A DNA stretch of 64,000 nucleotides from Planctomycetota bacterium (GTDB lineage Bacteria; Planctomycetota; Planctomycetia; Pirellulales; Pirellulaceae): NCBI GenBank assembly GCA_026692865.1, contig JAPLNI010000058.1, forward strand, positions 359,788-423,787, given 5' to 3'. Shown here one piece after another: positions 19,622-30,412 of this stretch (position 1 is its first letter; each line of letters begins with the position of its first letter). The notes beneath the pieces are model-generated. The model had not been told where the DNA came from. It saw only the letters and a list, made by a program, of their open reading frames with translations, and ran no database searches. The position numbers and the translations under genes were made by a program.

Positions 19622-20005
19622 ATGCTCTCCCAGGAATTACACGCTTTGATGAATTTACTTGAAATTATTTCCCTTACTCAATCACTTCGCCCGGGTGCGT
19701 GCGACGAACAAGTGGTCCGTTGGGTCTTGATGATGCTCGTATCACAGTCGCCAATTACCGACGAATCCTTGCAGGAAAGTCTGACTTTCGTCGAGCAATC
19801 CAATCGACTCCTGAGTGACCAAGCCTCCGCGGTTGCAGAAGAACTTGACTCTCTCGCATCAACGCAGCCAAGCGAATTTTGCCCGTCGCATATTTGGACA
19901 CTTTTGAAAGCGATTCGTGTTCAAAAGCAGATGCTAGACCTGTATGAAGCCGATTCGATCGAAACAATTGCTGAAAGCCAGTCAGTCGTTTGCGGAAGTT
20001 TATAA
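19622..20005 (+). CDS. Hypothetical helical protein
   Basis: A 127-residue reading with mainly amphipathic helices (LLEIISLTQSLRPGACDEQV, LTFVEQSNRLLSDQASAVAE). No family is recognised. The ATG at 19622 has no clear ribosome site; ATG at 19646 is an alternative. It converges with the methyltransferase gene with one base between their ends. Confidence 0.5.
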   Translation: MLSQELHALMNLLEIISLTQSLRPGACDEQVVRWVLMMLVSQSPITDESLQESLTFVEQSNRLLSDQASAVAEELDSLASTQPSEFCPSHIWTLLKAIRVQKQMLDLYEADSIETIAESQSVVCGSL

Positions 20006-20006
20006 A

Positions 20007-21053
20007 CTAAATCTTTGTCGCTAATATAGCGTCGATTGGTGTTTGAGTTCGAACACATTCGACCTGCGAGAATCCCGCCTCCGAAAGAAGCGAAGCATAC
20101 TCGCCAAGGCTTCTCTCTTTTCCTTCGGTGCATACCAGCATGTTAAGGCTTTGTAGTAATGCTCCTCGAGGACCCGTTCGATCTTCCCAAAGAATTTTTT
20201 CAGCGATCAAAAGTGCTCCGCCAACTGGTAAAGCTTCAAAGATTTTTTTGAGCAACTGCTTAATCTTCGGTAAATCCCAGTCATGAAGGATGCGTCCCAA
20301 GGCGTAAAGATCTGCTTTTGGTAACGGTTCGGAAAAGAAGTCAGATCCAATCGTCGAAAGTCGTTCGCGTGATGTCGAATTGCTCACCATTTGAATTGCG
20401 AGACTGAGAGCGTGCGGAAGGTCGAGGACTGTGGCTCGCAAAGTTGGATAGCGATCGCAAGCCGCAATCGACAAATGGCCAGTCGCACCTCCCAGATCAA
20501 TCAGATGTTCAAAGCGGCTTAGGTCAAATGCTTGAACAACCACCGGCGATGTGATCATCCCAAACCCATTCATTCCCATCAGGAACTCATGCATCGCTTC
20601 CGGTGTTTTGAAGAAGCTTGAGAATATTGGCCCTTCAGTACCAAAGGTCTGCTTCCATCGATGAGTCCCCTCTCGAACAGCGTCTTCTAGATTCGCCCAC
20701 AATCCCCAAGCGACTTCATTCGAGTAATTGATGTAGCCAGTCAATCGCCGAGGACTGCTTTGACAAAGGTACGTTTCGGCAACAGCCGAATTTTCGTATC
20801 GACTATCTTTCAGGCCTAACAATCCCATCGCTACACAACTGTTCAGGAGAATCTCAAGCGACTCGGGATTGCAGCCCGTCGGTACGGCGAGCTCTTTCAA
20901 GCTGAGACCTTGCTTCTCGTCAGTTTCCGACTGCTTATCTAGCTGATCAAAGATGCCCAAAGAAACCGCAGCGAACATCGATTTGGATCTGCGAAAGCCC
21001 TCCATCAAGTCGATCACGATATCTGGAGGAGGAATAGTCAAGTCGCGATACAA
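20007..21053 (-). CDS. SAM-dependent O-methyltransferase (HIOMT-like)
   Basis: The 348-residue protein belongs to the methyltransferase family of hydroxyindole/caffeate-type O-methyltransferases. It has a winged-helix dimerisation domain (LGIFDQLDK, LSLKELAVPTGCNPESLEIL), the SAM site LIDLGGATGHLSIA (185-198), and LGRILHDWD with catalytic-position His257. The substrate is probably a small hydroxylated metabolite, not identifiable from sequence. Translation from TTG at 21053 is supported by GGAG seven bases upstream. No biosynthetic cluster is adjacent. Confidence 0.85.
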   Translation of the reverse strand: MYRDLTIPPPDIVIDLMEGFRRSKSMFAAVSLGIFDQLDKQSETDEKQGLSLKELAVPTGCNPESLEILLNSCVAMGLLGLKDSRYENSAVAETYLCQSSPRRLTGYINYSNEVAWGLWANLEDAVREGTHRWKQTFGTEGPIFSSFFKTPEAMHEFLMGMNGFGMITSPVVVQAFDLSRFEHLIDLGGATGHLSIAACDRYPTLRATVLDLPHALSLAIQMVSNSTSRERLSTIGSDFFSEPLPKADLYALGRILHDWDLPKIKQLLKKIFEALPVGGALLIAEKILWEDRTGPRGALLQSLNMLVCTEGKERSLGEYASLLSEAGFSQVECVRTQTPIDAILATKI

Positions 21054-21152
21054 AAGAATACTCCGAAGTCTTGTGTGGCGGTTGGTGGCCGTTTAAACCG
21101 CACGCTAACGCGAGGCGGTTGATGGTCGCTAACACTTTTAAATCCCACGCGA

Positions 21153-21815
21153 TTATCGGCGAATATCTGTCGCAGGTGGTGATGCGATTTGCGATGGTGG
21201 TGCTGCAAATGTAGATGCATTGGTTGTTGCACTTTGAACGGATGCCGCGGGAGGCCCTTGAGTTGCGATCTTGTCCTTCGAAGCAGATTCGTCAACGATA
21301 GTACCTTCAAGGTCTTCGAAGTTCACAAGCGCTGCTGGCTGGTCCTTGCCCATGTCGATCGCAAGTCCACAGACTCGCCATCCCCCATTTTCCAAGCGGA
21401 CCCCCCAGACGACTTCTGTTGATTGCGGTGGATTACCGTCTTGAGCGGGTTCGATCCAAAGACTTTCTACGAATCCCGAGTCTTTCTCGTCGTCCGAAAA
21501 GCGAAACTCGCCAATTTTATAGGAAGCATCCGGCGAACCAGGTGGGTCCAAGTCGATCCCTTGCTTTTGAATCTCAAGTCGGGAAGCATCGGTGATGAGT
21601 TTGTTCACCGTTTCGCGATCGCCACGACGAATACTGTCCGCAAACATCGCAACAATTTCGCTTGGTGGGATGATTGCTTGGGTGCCACCTTTGGCTGCAA
21701 TCGTCTTGCCGCTGGCATTGGAAGCAGTTGTCGCTGCCCCTTGATCACTGTTACCGCCGCATCCAATGGGCATTAAAATTGCGGTGATCGTAACTAACAA
21801 CAAAACGCGCTTCAT
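21153..21815 (-). CDS. Lipoprotein, hypothetical
   Basis: A 220-residue protein with a lipoprotein signal (MKRVLLLVTITAILMPIGCGG, Cys in the lipobox). A globular domain of ~150 residues (IPPSEIVAMFADSIRRGDRE, GGWRVCGLAIDMG) follows, and then a Ser/Thr/Pro/Ala-rich tail. The domain looks like the small 'regulated-by-number-of-events' repeats seen in planctomycete lipoproteins, but no named family is recognised. ATG at 21815 is taken over the longer frame because the signal peptide begins there. Confidence 0.7.
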   Translation of the reverse strand: MKRVLLLVTITAILMPIGCGGNSDQGAATTASNASGKTIAAKGGTQAIIPPSEIVAMFADSIRRGDRETVNKLITDASRLEIQKQGIDLDPPGSPDASYKIGEFRFSDDEKDSGFVESLWIEPAQDGNPPQSTEVVWGVRLENGGWRVCGLAIDMGKDQPAALVNFEDLEGTIVDESASKDKIATQGPPAASVQSATTNASTFAAPPSQIASPPATDIRR

Positions 21816-22194
21816 AATTGTTTTTCCATCCTTAATCTTGATCGACTGCTTATGGGTGACTCCCAAGTCACATGCTCAGCCACTTTCCTTCCAGTTTGTA
21901 GAGAAGCCTTTCGCGAAGCGTCAAGACCGATCTGTGTGCAATCTAAATGTCAAAGTGTTTCGAACACACAAACCCTTCCTCGGATAGGTTTTTCCCTGTT
22001 CGAATCGACAATTCCAGACGATCAAAAGCATTGAATCGGGGATAAAATTAATCTAAAATCCCAACGAATGCTTTGCTAGCCATTTGGGCGTTAATGGAGA
22101 GCGAAGAAGCGAATCGCGGGTTGCGAGTCATAGAAAAATGGGACGACTCCTTTATTTATAGCAGCAACAATTATAGCAGAAGGTTTTTCTCACC
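21816..22194. other. Divergent intergenic region
   Basis: This 379-bp gap lies between the divergent lipoprotein and desaturase genes and should hold both promoters. At 21978-21993 it contains GGATAGGTTTTTCCCT, also found just upstream of the PQQ-like protein gene (about 5055-5070). No gene or RNA is seen. Confidence 0.4.
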
Positions 22195-23358
22195 ATGTAC
22201 GGCACCGAATCTGCAGAGTTCAAGGAAGTAATAAGCCAGCAACAGGGCGGGTTTTCTCTCCGTCAGGCGCAAGGCTTAGTGCGATCACTGAATCGCCCGA
22301 ACGCATGGATTTATTGGACTGATTTTTTGTGCAGTATTCTTATCGGTCACCTTTGCTTTTCGCTGTTGCTTGAAAGTCCAACATGGCTTGGCGGTGCATC
22401 AGACTTAACGGCCTGGACCGTCAAAGGGTTCTTGTATGCGGTAACGGTTCTCCTGTTCTTGCGATCGGTCATGTTCACACATGAGCTGGTTCATTTGCCT
22501 CGCGATGGATACAAGGCATTTCGGATTACTTGGAACCTACTGTGCGGTATTCCGTTTCTGATCCCCTCATACATGTATTATCCGCACGTGGACCATCATC
22601 GACGAAAAAGCTATGGCACCGATGAAGATGGCGAGTATCTAAACCTGAGCCACCAACCGCCAAGAGCAATCGCCATTTATATGATTTTAACACTTGTAAC
22701 ACCAATTGTTGGCTACCTTCGATTTGCATTGATTACTCCTATGTGTTGGTTTTTTCCGTCGATCCGAACTTGGACATTCCACCGTGCGTCGTCGATGGTA
22801 ATGGACATCACTTACTACCGACCTGATGCGAGCCCTGCAGTCCACCGAATTCGGTTTATACAAGAGCTCGGATGTTTCGCGGTGTGTATGTTTATCGCTC
22901 TGCGTAATCCGTTAAGGGGGATCCCATACGATCCAATGTGGCTTCAAGCTTACACAGTAAGTCTAGGTCTTTTGATACTTAACAACGTTCGTACTCTTGG
23001 TGCACATCGTTGGACCGGGACTGGGAGCGAGATTACTTTTCAAGAGCAATTGCTGGATTCGTGCGACTACCCGCATCGACCATGGATTACCGAACTTTGG
23101 GGGCCAGTAGGTACTCGATATCACGCAACGCATCACTTGTTTCCAAGTATCCCTTATCACAACCTAGGCAAAGCACATCGTGCTCTGATGGCTGGACTGC
23201 CGTCGGACAGCCCGTTCCGACAAACGTCAAAGCAATCACTTTTAGGCGAGATAGCCGAGCTTTGGAGGCGTTCATCTGCTGCGTCCAAGTCCGCAGGATC
23301 ATTCACAGCGATAAAGGCTGAGCCGGCGCGAAACGAAAATCATTCGATCGCCGCGTAG
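22195..23358 (+). CDS. Fatty acid desaturase family protein
   Basis: The 387-residue membrane protein carries the three His boxes of di-iron desaturases: HELVH (96-100), HVDHH (131-135) and HATHH near 310, between hydrophobic segments. It should desaturate or hydroxylate an acyl or carotenoid-type substrate at the membrane; which one cannot be told. The tail is unremarkable. Its stop lies three bases from the convergent hydrolase gene. Confidence 0.88.
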   Translation: MYGTESAEFKEVISQQQGGFSLRQAQGLVRSLNRPNAWIYWTDFLCSILIGHLCFSLLLESPTWLGGASDLTAWTVKGFLYAVTVLLFLRSVMFTHELVHLPRDGYKAFRITWNLLCGIPFLIPSYMYYPHVDHHRRKSYGTDEDGEYLNLSHQPPRAIAIYMILTLVTPIVGYLRFALITPMCWFFPSIRTWTFHRASSMVMDITYYRPDASPAVHRIRFIQELGCFAVCMFIALRNPLRGIPYDPMWLQAYTVSLGLLILNNVRTLGAHRWTGTGSEITFQEQLLDSCDYPHRPWITELWGPVGTRYHATHHLFPSIPYHNLGKAHRALMAGLPSDSPFRQTSKQSLLGEIAELWRRSSAASKSAGSFTAIKAEPARNENHSIAA

Positions 23359-23361
23359 TTG

Positions 23362-24384
23362 TTACATCCCAAGCAGATTATCGAGAGCAATACAGAAGTA
23401 TGGACACTCGGCGTAGTAGCTTCTCTCACTGTGAGTCGCTCCGATAGAGCTGCCGCAATCGTACTGTCGAATGAGGGGATTGTTCTCAAGCGGCTTGGTA
23501 GAACGAGCCGTTGAGAGGCCTTCAAAACCAGCGAATCCGCCAGCAATTGGTCTGGCAACGGAATCGATAAAGCGGAATCTCCTTAGAATCGGATCTTTGG
23601 AGTTATACAAGTTCACCATTCGTTCGACGTGCGTGAGCGCCAGTGATTCCTTACCACCGTGTTGCAACCAATTTTTATCTACAGCCGGGGCAACCAAGCT
23701 AACTCGGTAGTTTGGATGTGGAATTGGGTTTTCAGCATCCATGTGCAACCCGCCAGTAACGGACCTGGCACCAAGTGAGAATCCAAGCAGCGAGACTTGT
23801 GTTGGAGACTCCGATAGCGAGCGAAGCAACTCGGCGACAATTACTGAATTCGCGTCAGACATTGCGGCATTCGATCTGATATCCTTCAAAACCGGCTGGT
23901 TCCGCTCGCTTGGCCACGACAACATCATGATTCGGTAAGGCTCTGTTGCGCGTCGCGCTAGATAACGATCAACGATATTGACTCTTTCTCTTGCATTGTC
24001 CCGCTCCATCCAATTTCCGTGAACATAAATAATTGTTCGAGGGGCAATCGTCGCTCCGGGGGACTTCGATAATGCCCCGTCGATAGTAGAGCTGGTCCAT
24101 CCACGTCCGGTCCAACGCCATGCTTGTAGCTTGTCTAGCCATCCTGACCTTCGGCTATCAACACACCCAAGATGGCGTGTACTCAATTCCCACACATCAC
24201 CGCCAAAGCTCTGCGGAGACTCGACACAAACTTCTTGAGTAACTGCAGGTAAGGTCGAATTGCTTTCGGCTGCAAATGTGCCGACTGAAAGGGCAGCGAT
24301 CGACAGGACCAACGAAAAAGGCATCACAACTTTTGTGGCCACTGCAACTATCGGATTCAGGTCAGGACGAGCGAAAAGCGACAT
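23362..24384 (-). CDS. Exported alpha/beta hydrolase
   Basis: A 340-residue protein with a signal segment (VVMPFSLVLSIAALSVGTFA) and an alpha/beta hydrolase core: IIYVHGNW (oxyanion region) and the nucleophile elbow GFSLGAR (G-x-S-x-G, Ser near 199). The late HSERSYY is a candidate for the catalytic His. It resembles DUF900-like esterases of planctomycetes. The substrate is unknown. It is convergent with the desaturase gene. Confidence 0.8.
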   Translation of the reverse strand: MSLFARPDLNPIVAVATKVVMPFSLVLSIAALSVGTFAAESNSTLPAVTQEVCVESPQSFGGDVWELSTRHLGCVDSRRSGWLDKLQAWRWTGRGWTSSTIDGALSKSPGATIAPRTIIYVHGNWMERDNARERVNIVDRYLARRATEPYRIMMLSWPSERNQPVLKDIRSNAAMSDANSVIVAELLRSLSESPTQVSLLGFSLGARSVTGGLHMDAENPIPHPNYRVSLVAPAVDKNWLQHGGKESLALTHVERMVNLYNSKDPILRRFRFIDSVARPIAGGFAGFEGLSTARSTKPLENNPLIRQYDCGSSIGATHSERSYYAECPYFCIALDNLLGM

Positions 24385-24660
24385 GAGTTTTTGGGGACGG
24401 AAGGATGAATGAATCTTGATGTGTTATCTATACAACTGGTGGACTGCACCAATGATGGACTGCATTAGACCGCGACAATAAATCCGTCGTGCACTTTTTG
24501 CAACATCCACGATGGTTGCGTTAGTAACAGTATTGGATTGGTACAAGAATCTAAGCGTCAGCCTCTGATCGAGTCTCTGGACAGGGGTTCTAAACAGGCA
24601 TTCAGAGCCTTTTTACTCTAACATGCATATAGAGACATGAAGCCAAACTTTAGAAGAAGT

Positions 24661-24676
24661 GTTGAAAATTTTCAAC
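24661..24676. promoter_or_regulatory. Perfect 16-bp palindrome, possible operator
   Basis: GTTGAAAATTTTCAAC is a perfect dyad 92 bases upstream of the lipoprotein start, in an AT-rich part of the 383-bp gap 24385-24767. An operator role is inferred from position only. Confidence 0.3.
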
Positions 24677-24767
24677 ATGTTTCATTTGCACCTCACAAAT
24701 CGTGTTGTAGGTTTGTACGTCAAACAAGCGACTTTAGCGGTTGCGAACTATTTTAGGAGCCTTTGTG

Positions 24768-25103
24768 ATGAAACGTTCTAGCTTTATCGTTGTTTTGGTT
24801 TTGGTCTCTTTTACCGGTTGTAACATCGGTCAAAATTGTGGAAGCTCCCGTACGGGCATCTTCTCGCGAATGTGCAATTCGCTTCGCGGTGGTAGCGACG
24901 TCGGAGATCCTTGTGCAAGCGGCGCTTGTGCAGCACCTCCGATGATGGCCGGTCCAATGGTTACAGATGGATGCAGCAACTGTGGTCCTTCGACAACAAT
25001 GGGATACGAATCCTATGAAGGTCAAGGGATGCCTGCTTTTGGAACACCAACCCAAGTGTTTGGAAGCGGTGCTGAAAACGTGATGCCTGTTCCAGCTCGA
25101 TAG
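24768..25103 (+). CDS. Small lipoprotein, Cys/Gly/Met-rich
   Basis: A 111-residue protein with a lipoprotein signal (MKRSSFIVVLVLVSFTGCNI, Cys18 in the lipobox), then a Cys-bearing Gly/Ser-rich chain (CASGACAAPPMM, TDGCSNCGPSTT). AGGAG eight bases before the ATG fixes the start. Planctomycetes carry many such small secreted proteins; function unknown. Confidence 0.75.
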   Translation: MKRSSFIVVLVLVSFTGCNIGQNCGSSRTGIFSRMCNSLRGGSDVGDPCASGACAAPPMMAGPMVTDGCSNCGPSTTMGYESYEGQGMPAFGTPTQVFGSGAENVMPVPAR

Positions 25104-25599
25104 TTACTGCTTTATGGCTACTGATGACTTGAGTTCCGAGAGGCAACGCACTTAATTGCCTTCAATCCCATCGCGGTTTCCTGTCGACCAAAAGATTGTT
25201 GTCGAGTTGCCTAACGCGAGCGGCCGAACCAAGTTAATTGCAGTATGGTATTGCAGTCCCGTCCGCATGCGCAACCAGAACGACGTCGCCAAAAAGACGA
25301 CTGATTTCCCTCAGCCTGCGGGTCGCTTATTCGACTTGCGTAGTCGCAACGACACTACTTTAGTTCCGATAACGGGTTTCTGCAGTATTGAGGCCGTTGA
25401 GCGACATTGGCTGCTCTTATTGCGAACCTGTATCCGTCTGTTTGATTAAGCTTAGCAATCAGTCGCAACCTTTCCCGGCCTCGCTTCGAGCTCTCTGCTC
25501 ACTCTTTTGCAGGTCTCTGTCCCCTAGAAGAACTACCCCAAGATGTGGTAAGTTTTGCATTTTAAGGGGAGACGCTTATTCCCTGGACTGAACGTGCGC
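25104..25599 (+). other. Long leader or intergenic region before carB
   Basis: About 500 bp without a convincing gene. A 97-codon open frame at 25156-25449 has unlike-protein composition and no ribosome site and is not called. The region probably contains the carB promoter and the 5' part of its leader. Confidence 0.4.
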
Positions 25600-25638
25600 G
25601 AAAGCCGTGCTAAACAAGGCTTTCCGAGCACGGTTTTT
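25600..25638 (+). promoter_or_regulatory. Possible attenuator in the carB leader
   Basis: Two mutually exclusive stems overlap. GAAAGCC (25600-25606) can pair with GGCTTTC (25618-25624). Alternatively AAGCCGTGCT (25602-25611) can pair with AGCACGGTTT (25627-25636), ending in a five-T run like an intrinsic terminator. It lies 40 bases before carB. Attenuation of pyrimidine/arginine synthesis is a reasonable but unproven reading. Confidence 0.45.
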
Positions 25639-25678
25639 AGTATTTTGAAGAGAAACTCCAAGGAAAAAAGGTTCTTTC

Positions 25679-28600
25679 GTGCCGCGTCGTACCGACATCA
25701 AAAAAATTCTTCTGATTGGTTCCGGCCCGATCGTTATCGGACAAGCTTGCGAATTTGACTATTCCGGAACGCAGGCTTGCAAAGCACTGCGTGAGGAGGG
25801 CTATCAAGTAGTTTTGGTAAACAGCAACCCGGCAACCATTATGACCGATCCGGGAACGGCTGATCGTACGTACATCGAGCCGCTCACTTGGGAATTCGTA
25901 GAGAAAGTGATTGAACGCGAACGCCCAGATGTAATCCTGCCGACTCTAGGTGGCCAGACGGCACTCAATATCGCAATGGACCTGAACAAGCACGGAATAC
26001 TCAAAAAGTACAACGTCGAGATGATCGGGGCTCGGCCAGACGTTATTCAAAAAGCTGAAGGTCGCAAAGAATTTAAAGAAGCGATGGAAAAGATCGGCCA
26101 AGAAGTGTGCCGAGGCGAGACGGTCCAAACCATTCAGGACGCGCGACGAGTCCTCGCGGATGTAGGCCTTCCGTGCGTTGTTCGTCCTAGTTTTACTATG
26201 GGCGGTAGCGGTTCGGCGATCGCATACAACCGAGACGACTTTGATAATCTTGTCGAGAATGGGCTGACTCTTTCGCCAGTCACAGAAGTTTTGATCGAAG
26301 AGTCGATCATTGGCTGGAAAGAGTACGAGATGGAAGTCATGCGGGATGTTGATGACAACGTCGTGATCGTTTGCTCGATCGAAAACTTTGACCCAATGGG
26401 TGTTCACACTGGGGATTCCATTACGGTAGCACCCGCGCAGACTTTGACTGATAAAGAATATCAGCGGATGCGAGATGCGAGCCTGGCTATAATTCGCGAA
26501 ATCGGTGTTGAGACCGGGGGTTCCAATATCCAGTTTGCAGTGAATCCGGAAACCGGACGCATGATCGTCATCGAGATGAATCCGCGAGTGAGTCGCTCAA
26601 GTGCTTTAGCGAGTAAGGCAACCGGTTTTCCTATCGCGAAGATTGCTGCCAAGCTCGCGATTGGTTATAGACTTTGGGAACTCCAGAACGATATCACTCA
26701 AAAAACTCAAGCATGCTTTGAACCAACTATTGATTACGTTGTAACAAAGATTCCGAGATTCGCATTTGAAAAATTCCCAGAAGCCGATCCAACGCTCACA
26801 ACTCAAATGAAAAGTGTCGGCGAAACCATGGCGATTGGACGGACTTTTAAAGAGTCCTTCCAGAAAGCTCTTCGCGGTTTAGAAGTCGGTGCCTTCGGGT
26901 TCGGTGCTGATAGTAAAGATCTTTGGGATACTGAAAGACGCCCTGACGATGAGGAGATTCGAAACAAGCTCTCGAGGCCGAACGCCGAACGTGTATGGCA
27001 TCTCCGCTATGCAATTAAAGCCGGCATGACGATCGACGAGATTAACCAACTGACAGGAATCGATATTTGGTTCTTAGATCAGCTGCTCGAGATCACCGAG
27101 ATGGAAGATCATCTTTCGAGTATCGGAACGCTGTCAAGCGTCGATGCCGCGACGATGCGACAAGCCAAGCAGTATGGTTTTTCGGACCGTCAAATCGCTT
27201 ATCTCCTTTCAAGTCACGAGATGGAAGTTCGCGCGTACCGGAAATCGCTCGGTGTTTTGGCGGTCTATAAAGCTGTCGATACTTGTGCCGCTGAATTTGA
27301 AGCTTATACGCCATACTTCTATAGCACTTACGAATTTGAAGACGAACTCCCGCTACCGATTGACGGTCAAAAGCGGGTCATGATTCTGGGCGGCGGCCCA
27401 AATCGAATCGGACAAGGAATCGAGTTTGATTACTGCTGTTGCCACGCTAGCTACGCGCTGCGGGAAATGGGCATCCAGTCGATCATGGTCAATAGCAACC
27501 CTGAAACAGTCAGCACCGACTACGACACGAGCGATGTCCTGTTCTTCGAGCCGTTAACAACCGAAGATGTGCTTAACATCTGCGATCGTATTCAACCTCA
27601 TGGTGTGATCGTTCAGTTCGGCGGACAAACGCCATTGAACCTTGCCCGAGCTCTCGATACTGCAGGTGTTCCTATTATTGGTACTAGCGTGGAGACAATC
27701 GAGGCGGCTGAAGATCGCGAAAAATTTCAGAAGCTGCTTTTCGAACTCGGCCTACGACAACCGGCAAACGGAATCGCTCGGACCATGTCTCAAGCGCGTG
27801 CGGAAGTTCAGAAGATTGGCTTTCCAGCGATTGTTCGCCCAAGCTTTGTGCTCGGTGGTCGCGCGATGGAGATCTGCTACGACAACTCCCAATTTGATCG
27901 TTACGTCACAGAAGCCTTCGTCGTCTCTCAAGGTCAACCGGTCCTAATCGATCGCTTCTTGGAAGACGCTACCGAAGTCGACGTAGATGCCGTTTGCGAT
28001 GGAACAGACGTCGTGATTATGGGGATCATGGAACACATCGAAGAAGCTGGTGTTCACTCGGGCGATTCGGCTTGTGCGATTCCTCCATTTCAATTGCCGC
28101 AATCAGTCATCGAAGAGATCCGACAATCGACTAGAGCGATGGCGTTGAAGTTAAAAGTTATCGGGCTGATGAACGTTCAGTTCGCAGTGAAAGAAGAAGG
28201 CCCAAACCAGGTCGTCTACATTCTTGAGGTCAATCCGCGAGCCAGCAGAACCGTTCCATTTGTTGCGAAAGCGACTGGTGTTCCCGTCGCAAAAATTGCA
28301 GCAAAAGTAATGGCCGGCATGACCTTGAAAGAGCTCGGCATCACATCAGAACCCATTCCTCGACACATCTCGGTCAAAGAAAGCGTCTTTCCATTCCGCA
28401 AGTTCGCTGGAGTCGACATTGTGCTCGGCCCAGAGATGAGATCGACCGGTGAGGTGATGGGAATAAGCGAAACTTTTCCGATCGCGTTTGCTAAGAGTCA
28501 AATCGCAGCCGGCGTCTTCTTGCCCAAAACCGGTAACGTTTTCTTGAGCGTTGCAAGCCGACATCGCGGCCCGATTCCCGCAATTGCGAACAACCTTCAC

Positions 28601-28924
28601 AAGATGGGCTACACCCTTCTAGCCACCAGCGGAACAGCCAACGAAATCATCAAAGCGGGTCTCCCTGTGACTCGAGTCAAAAAGCTCGCAGAAGGCAATC
28701 CGAACCTGATCGACTATCTCAAGAACGATAACGTCTCGCTAATTATAAACACCCCGAATGGCAAAGGCGCCCGAACCGACGAAGGGCGTATCCGAGCCGC
28801 CGCGGTGCAATTCGGTGTACCTTGCATCACCACGGTTGCGGCTGCAGAGGCTGCTGTTCAGGCCATGGAGGCCATGCGAACCGAATCGATGACGGTTCTC
28901 TCGTTGCAAGAACGCTTCGCATAG
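25679..28924 (+). CDS. carB: Carbamoyl-phosphate synthase large subunit
   Basis: The 1081-residue product is full length, with two ATP-grasp halves (first [17 protein letters not shown], second [16 protein letters not shown]), the oligomerisation segment, and the C-terminal MGS-like allosteric domain ([20 protein letters not shown]). It makes carbamoyl phosphate for arginine and pyrimidines together with CarA, which is not nearby. The GTG start at 25679 has AAGG seven bases upstream. It is preceded by a leader with alternative hairpins. Confidence 0.97.
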   Translation: MPRRTDIKKILLIGSGPIVIGQACEFDYSGTQACKALREEGYQVVLVNSNPATIMTDPGTADRTYIEPLTWEFVEKVIERERPDVILPTLGGQTALNIAMDLNKHGILKKYNVEMIGARPDVIQKAEGRKEFKEAMEKIGQEVCRGETVQTIQDARRVLADVGLPCVVRPSFTMGGSGSAIAYNRDDFDNLVENGLTLSPVTEVLIEESIIGWKEYEMEVMRDVDDNVVIVCSIENFDPMGVHTGDSITVAPAQTLTDKEYQRMRDASLAIIREIGVETGGSNIQFAVNPETGRMIVIEMNPRVSRSSALASKATGFPIAKIAAKLAIGYRLWELQNDITQKTQACFEPTIDYVVTKIPRFAFEKFPEADPTLTTQMKSVGETMAIGRTFKESFQKALRGLEVGAFGFGADSKDLWDTERRPDDEEIRNKLSRPNAERVWHLRYAIKAGMTIDEINQLTGIDIWFLDQLLEITEMEDHLSSIGTLSSVDAATMRQAKQYGFSDRQIAYLLSSHEMEVRAYRKSLGVLAVYKAVDTCAAEFEAYTPYFYSTYEFEDELPLPIDGQKRVMILGGGPNRIGQGIEFDYCCCHASYALREMGIQSIMVNSNPETVSTDYDTSDVLFFEPLTTEDVLNICDRIQPHGVIVQFGGQTPLNLARALDTAGVPIIGTSVETIEAAEDREKFQKLLFELGLRQPANGIARTMSQARAEVQKIGFPAIVRPSFVLGGRAMEICYDNSQFDRYVTEAFVVSQGQPVLIDRFLEDATEVDVDAVCDGTDVVIMGIMEHIEEAGVHSGDSACAIPPFQLPQSVIEEIRQSTRAMALKLKVIGLMNVQFAVKEEGPNQVVYILEVNPRASRTVPFVAKATGVPVAKIAAKVMAGMTLKELGITSEPIPRHISVKESVFPFRKFAGVDIVLGPEMRSTGEVMGISETFPIAFAKSQIAAGVFLPKTGNVFLSVASRHRGPIPAIANNLHKMGYTLLATSGTANEIIKAGLPVTRVKKLAEGNPNLIDYLKNDNVSLIINTPNGKGARTDEGRIRAAAVQFGVPCITTVAAAEAAVQAMEAMRTESMTVLSLQERFA

Positions 28925-28945
28925 GTTGCAGAGTAGGTTGTATTG

Positions 28946-29028
28946 GTAGCAAATGTCGTGAGACATCTGTAGACCGGAGTCTTGGCAATTGATTACAGCG
29001 ACTTCGGAATTCTTACGAATTCCGCTAC
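28946..29028 (-). repeat. Two-hairpin GTAG-type interspersed repeat, copy 2
   Basis: Inverted relative to the other copies. GTAGC, AAATGTC-GTGA-GACATCT, 38 nt spacer, GGAATTC-TTAC-GAATTCC, GCTAC. It fills most of the 129-bp gap between carB and the Gfo/Idh/MocA gene. Confidence 0.75.
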
Positions 29029-29053
29029 CTGAAGTTGAATTTTGGAGGAAGCT

Positions 29054-30412
29054 CTAGTTCAACGTCCATCCATCTCGTGGAGTTCGACTCAAGAAACGAT
29101 TTGCTTCATCGTTGTTGGTAATTCGCATGGCCTTACTATCCCAAAGTATTTTACCGCCCGCTCGAAATGCAACGTTACCAAGATGATTGGCTTCCGTAAG
29201 CGGGCCGGCATAGCTAAAGGGACTAGACGTTGGCGAACCTGTTCGACAGGCGGCCAACCACTCCTCATGCTGGCCTGGAGAATCCGGAATGAACGGAGCT
29301 GGCGGCTGAAAGTCCTTGAAGTTCTCTTCAGGCATAAGGATATGCTTTTTGTAGTCCGCCAGAAGCATCCCCTTATCACCAACAAATAAAACTCCGCTTG
29401 GGAAAGACGGTATCTTGCCTTCTGAAAGCAGTCGCGGTTTGTGATTCCCCTGATACCATGTCAATCGACAGGGTGGCAGATTGCCTCGTGCTCCGTACTC
29501 GTAGATGGCGGTCATGGAAGCGGGTGCAATCTCAGGGTGTGGCAAATCACCGATCCCTTCAATGCTCAATGGAGCATCGAGTTTCAGAGCCCAATATGGT
29601 AGGTCGTTCCAGTGGCTGCCCAGGTCTGACATCGTCCCATTTCCAAAATCCCACCATCGATACCAGTTTGGCCCTGGGAAATAGACACTGTGATAAGGTC
29701 TCGCCGCAGCGGGGCCTAACCAGAGATCCCAGTCTAAGTAGTCTGGCGGCACCATCTGCTCAGTAGGCCGTTCTGTCACGAACACGCGATCCTTGTTGGT
29801 AATCGAATCCTCTTTCGATTGAAGCCCCCAAGCACGAGCCACCCAAACATGCACTTCAGTGACATCTCCAATAGCGTGGCTTTGAATAAGCTCCACGACA
29901 CGGTGATAATTCTCACTGGCGTGCATTTGTGTACCCATTTGGGTCGCGACCCCGGCTTTGGACGCCAGATCGGTAATCAACCTTGCCTCGGCAACATTGT
30001 GAGTGAGTGGTTTCTCACAGTAAACATGCTTACCAAGCTTCAAAGCCGGGACCACCGCGTAAGCGTGCGTATGCTCGGCAATGCTTATCACTACACCGTC
30101 TATGTCCTTGGCTTCTTCGTAAATCTTTCGGAAATCAGAATACGTTCGAGCCGACGGAAAGAGTTCTGACGCGGATGTCAAATATCGACGATCGACATCA
30201 CACAAAGCAACGACTTCAACACCAGGATCTTGGGTCATGGTCGAAAGATTTGCTTTGCCACGTCCACCAACTCCAATAAACGCTAACTTGAGCTTGCCAT
30301 GCTCGTTTGATCGCGTGGCTCCATAAGGCAATGCCAACGCAAGGCCGGTTGCGCTCCCTGCTTTTAACAATTGGCGACGAGAAACCGACAAAGCCGGTTG
30401 AGGAACGTGCAT
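29054..30412 (-). CDS. Tat-exported Gfo/Idh/MocA family oxidoreductase
   Basis: A 452-residue protein with a twin-arginine signal ([19 protein letters not shown]) followed by a Rossmann domain ([16 protein letters not shown]). Next are the family motif EKPLTHNV and an alpha/beta domain with HWNDLPYW. It probably uses a tightly bound NAD(P)-type cofactor on a sugar or cyclitol in the periplasm, as is common in planctomycetes. The ATG at 30412 has GAGGT just upstream, so the longer frame to 30481 is not used. Substrate unknown. Confidence 0.88.
   Translation of the reverse strand: MHVPQPALSVSRRQLLKAGSATGLALALPYGATRSNEHGKLKLAFIGVGGRGKANLSTMTQDPGVEVVALCDVDRRYLTSASELFPSARTYSDFRKIYEEAKDIDGVVISIAEHTHAYAVVPALKLGKHVYCEKPLTHNVAEARLITDLASKAGVATQMGTQMHASENYHRVVELIQSHAIGDVTEVHVWVARAWGLQSKEDSITNKDRVFVTERPTEQMVPPDYLDWDLWLGPAAARPYHSVYFPGPNWYRWWDFGNGTMSDLGSHWNDLPYWALKLDAPLSIEGIGDLPHPEIAPASMTAIYEYGARGNLPPCRLTWYQGNHKPRLLSEGKIPSFPSGVLFVGDKGMLLADYKKHILMPEENFKDFQPPAPFIPDSPGQHEEWLAACRTGSPTSSPFSYAGPLTEANHLGNVAFRAGGKILWDSKAMRITNNDEANRFLSRTPRDGWTLN

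Noticed and set aside
25156-25449. 97-codon open frame before carB
   Set aside because: No ribosome site, no family likeness, and unlike-protein composition.
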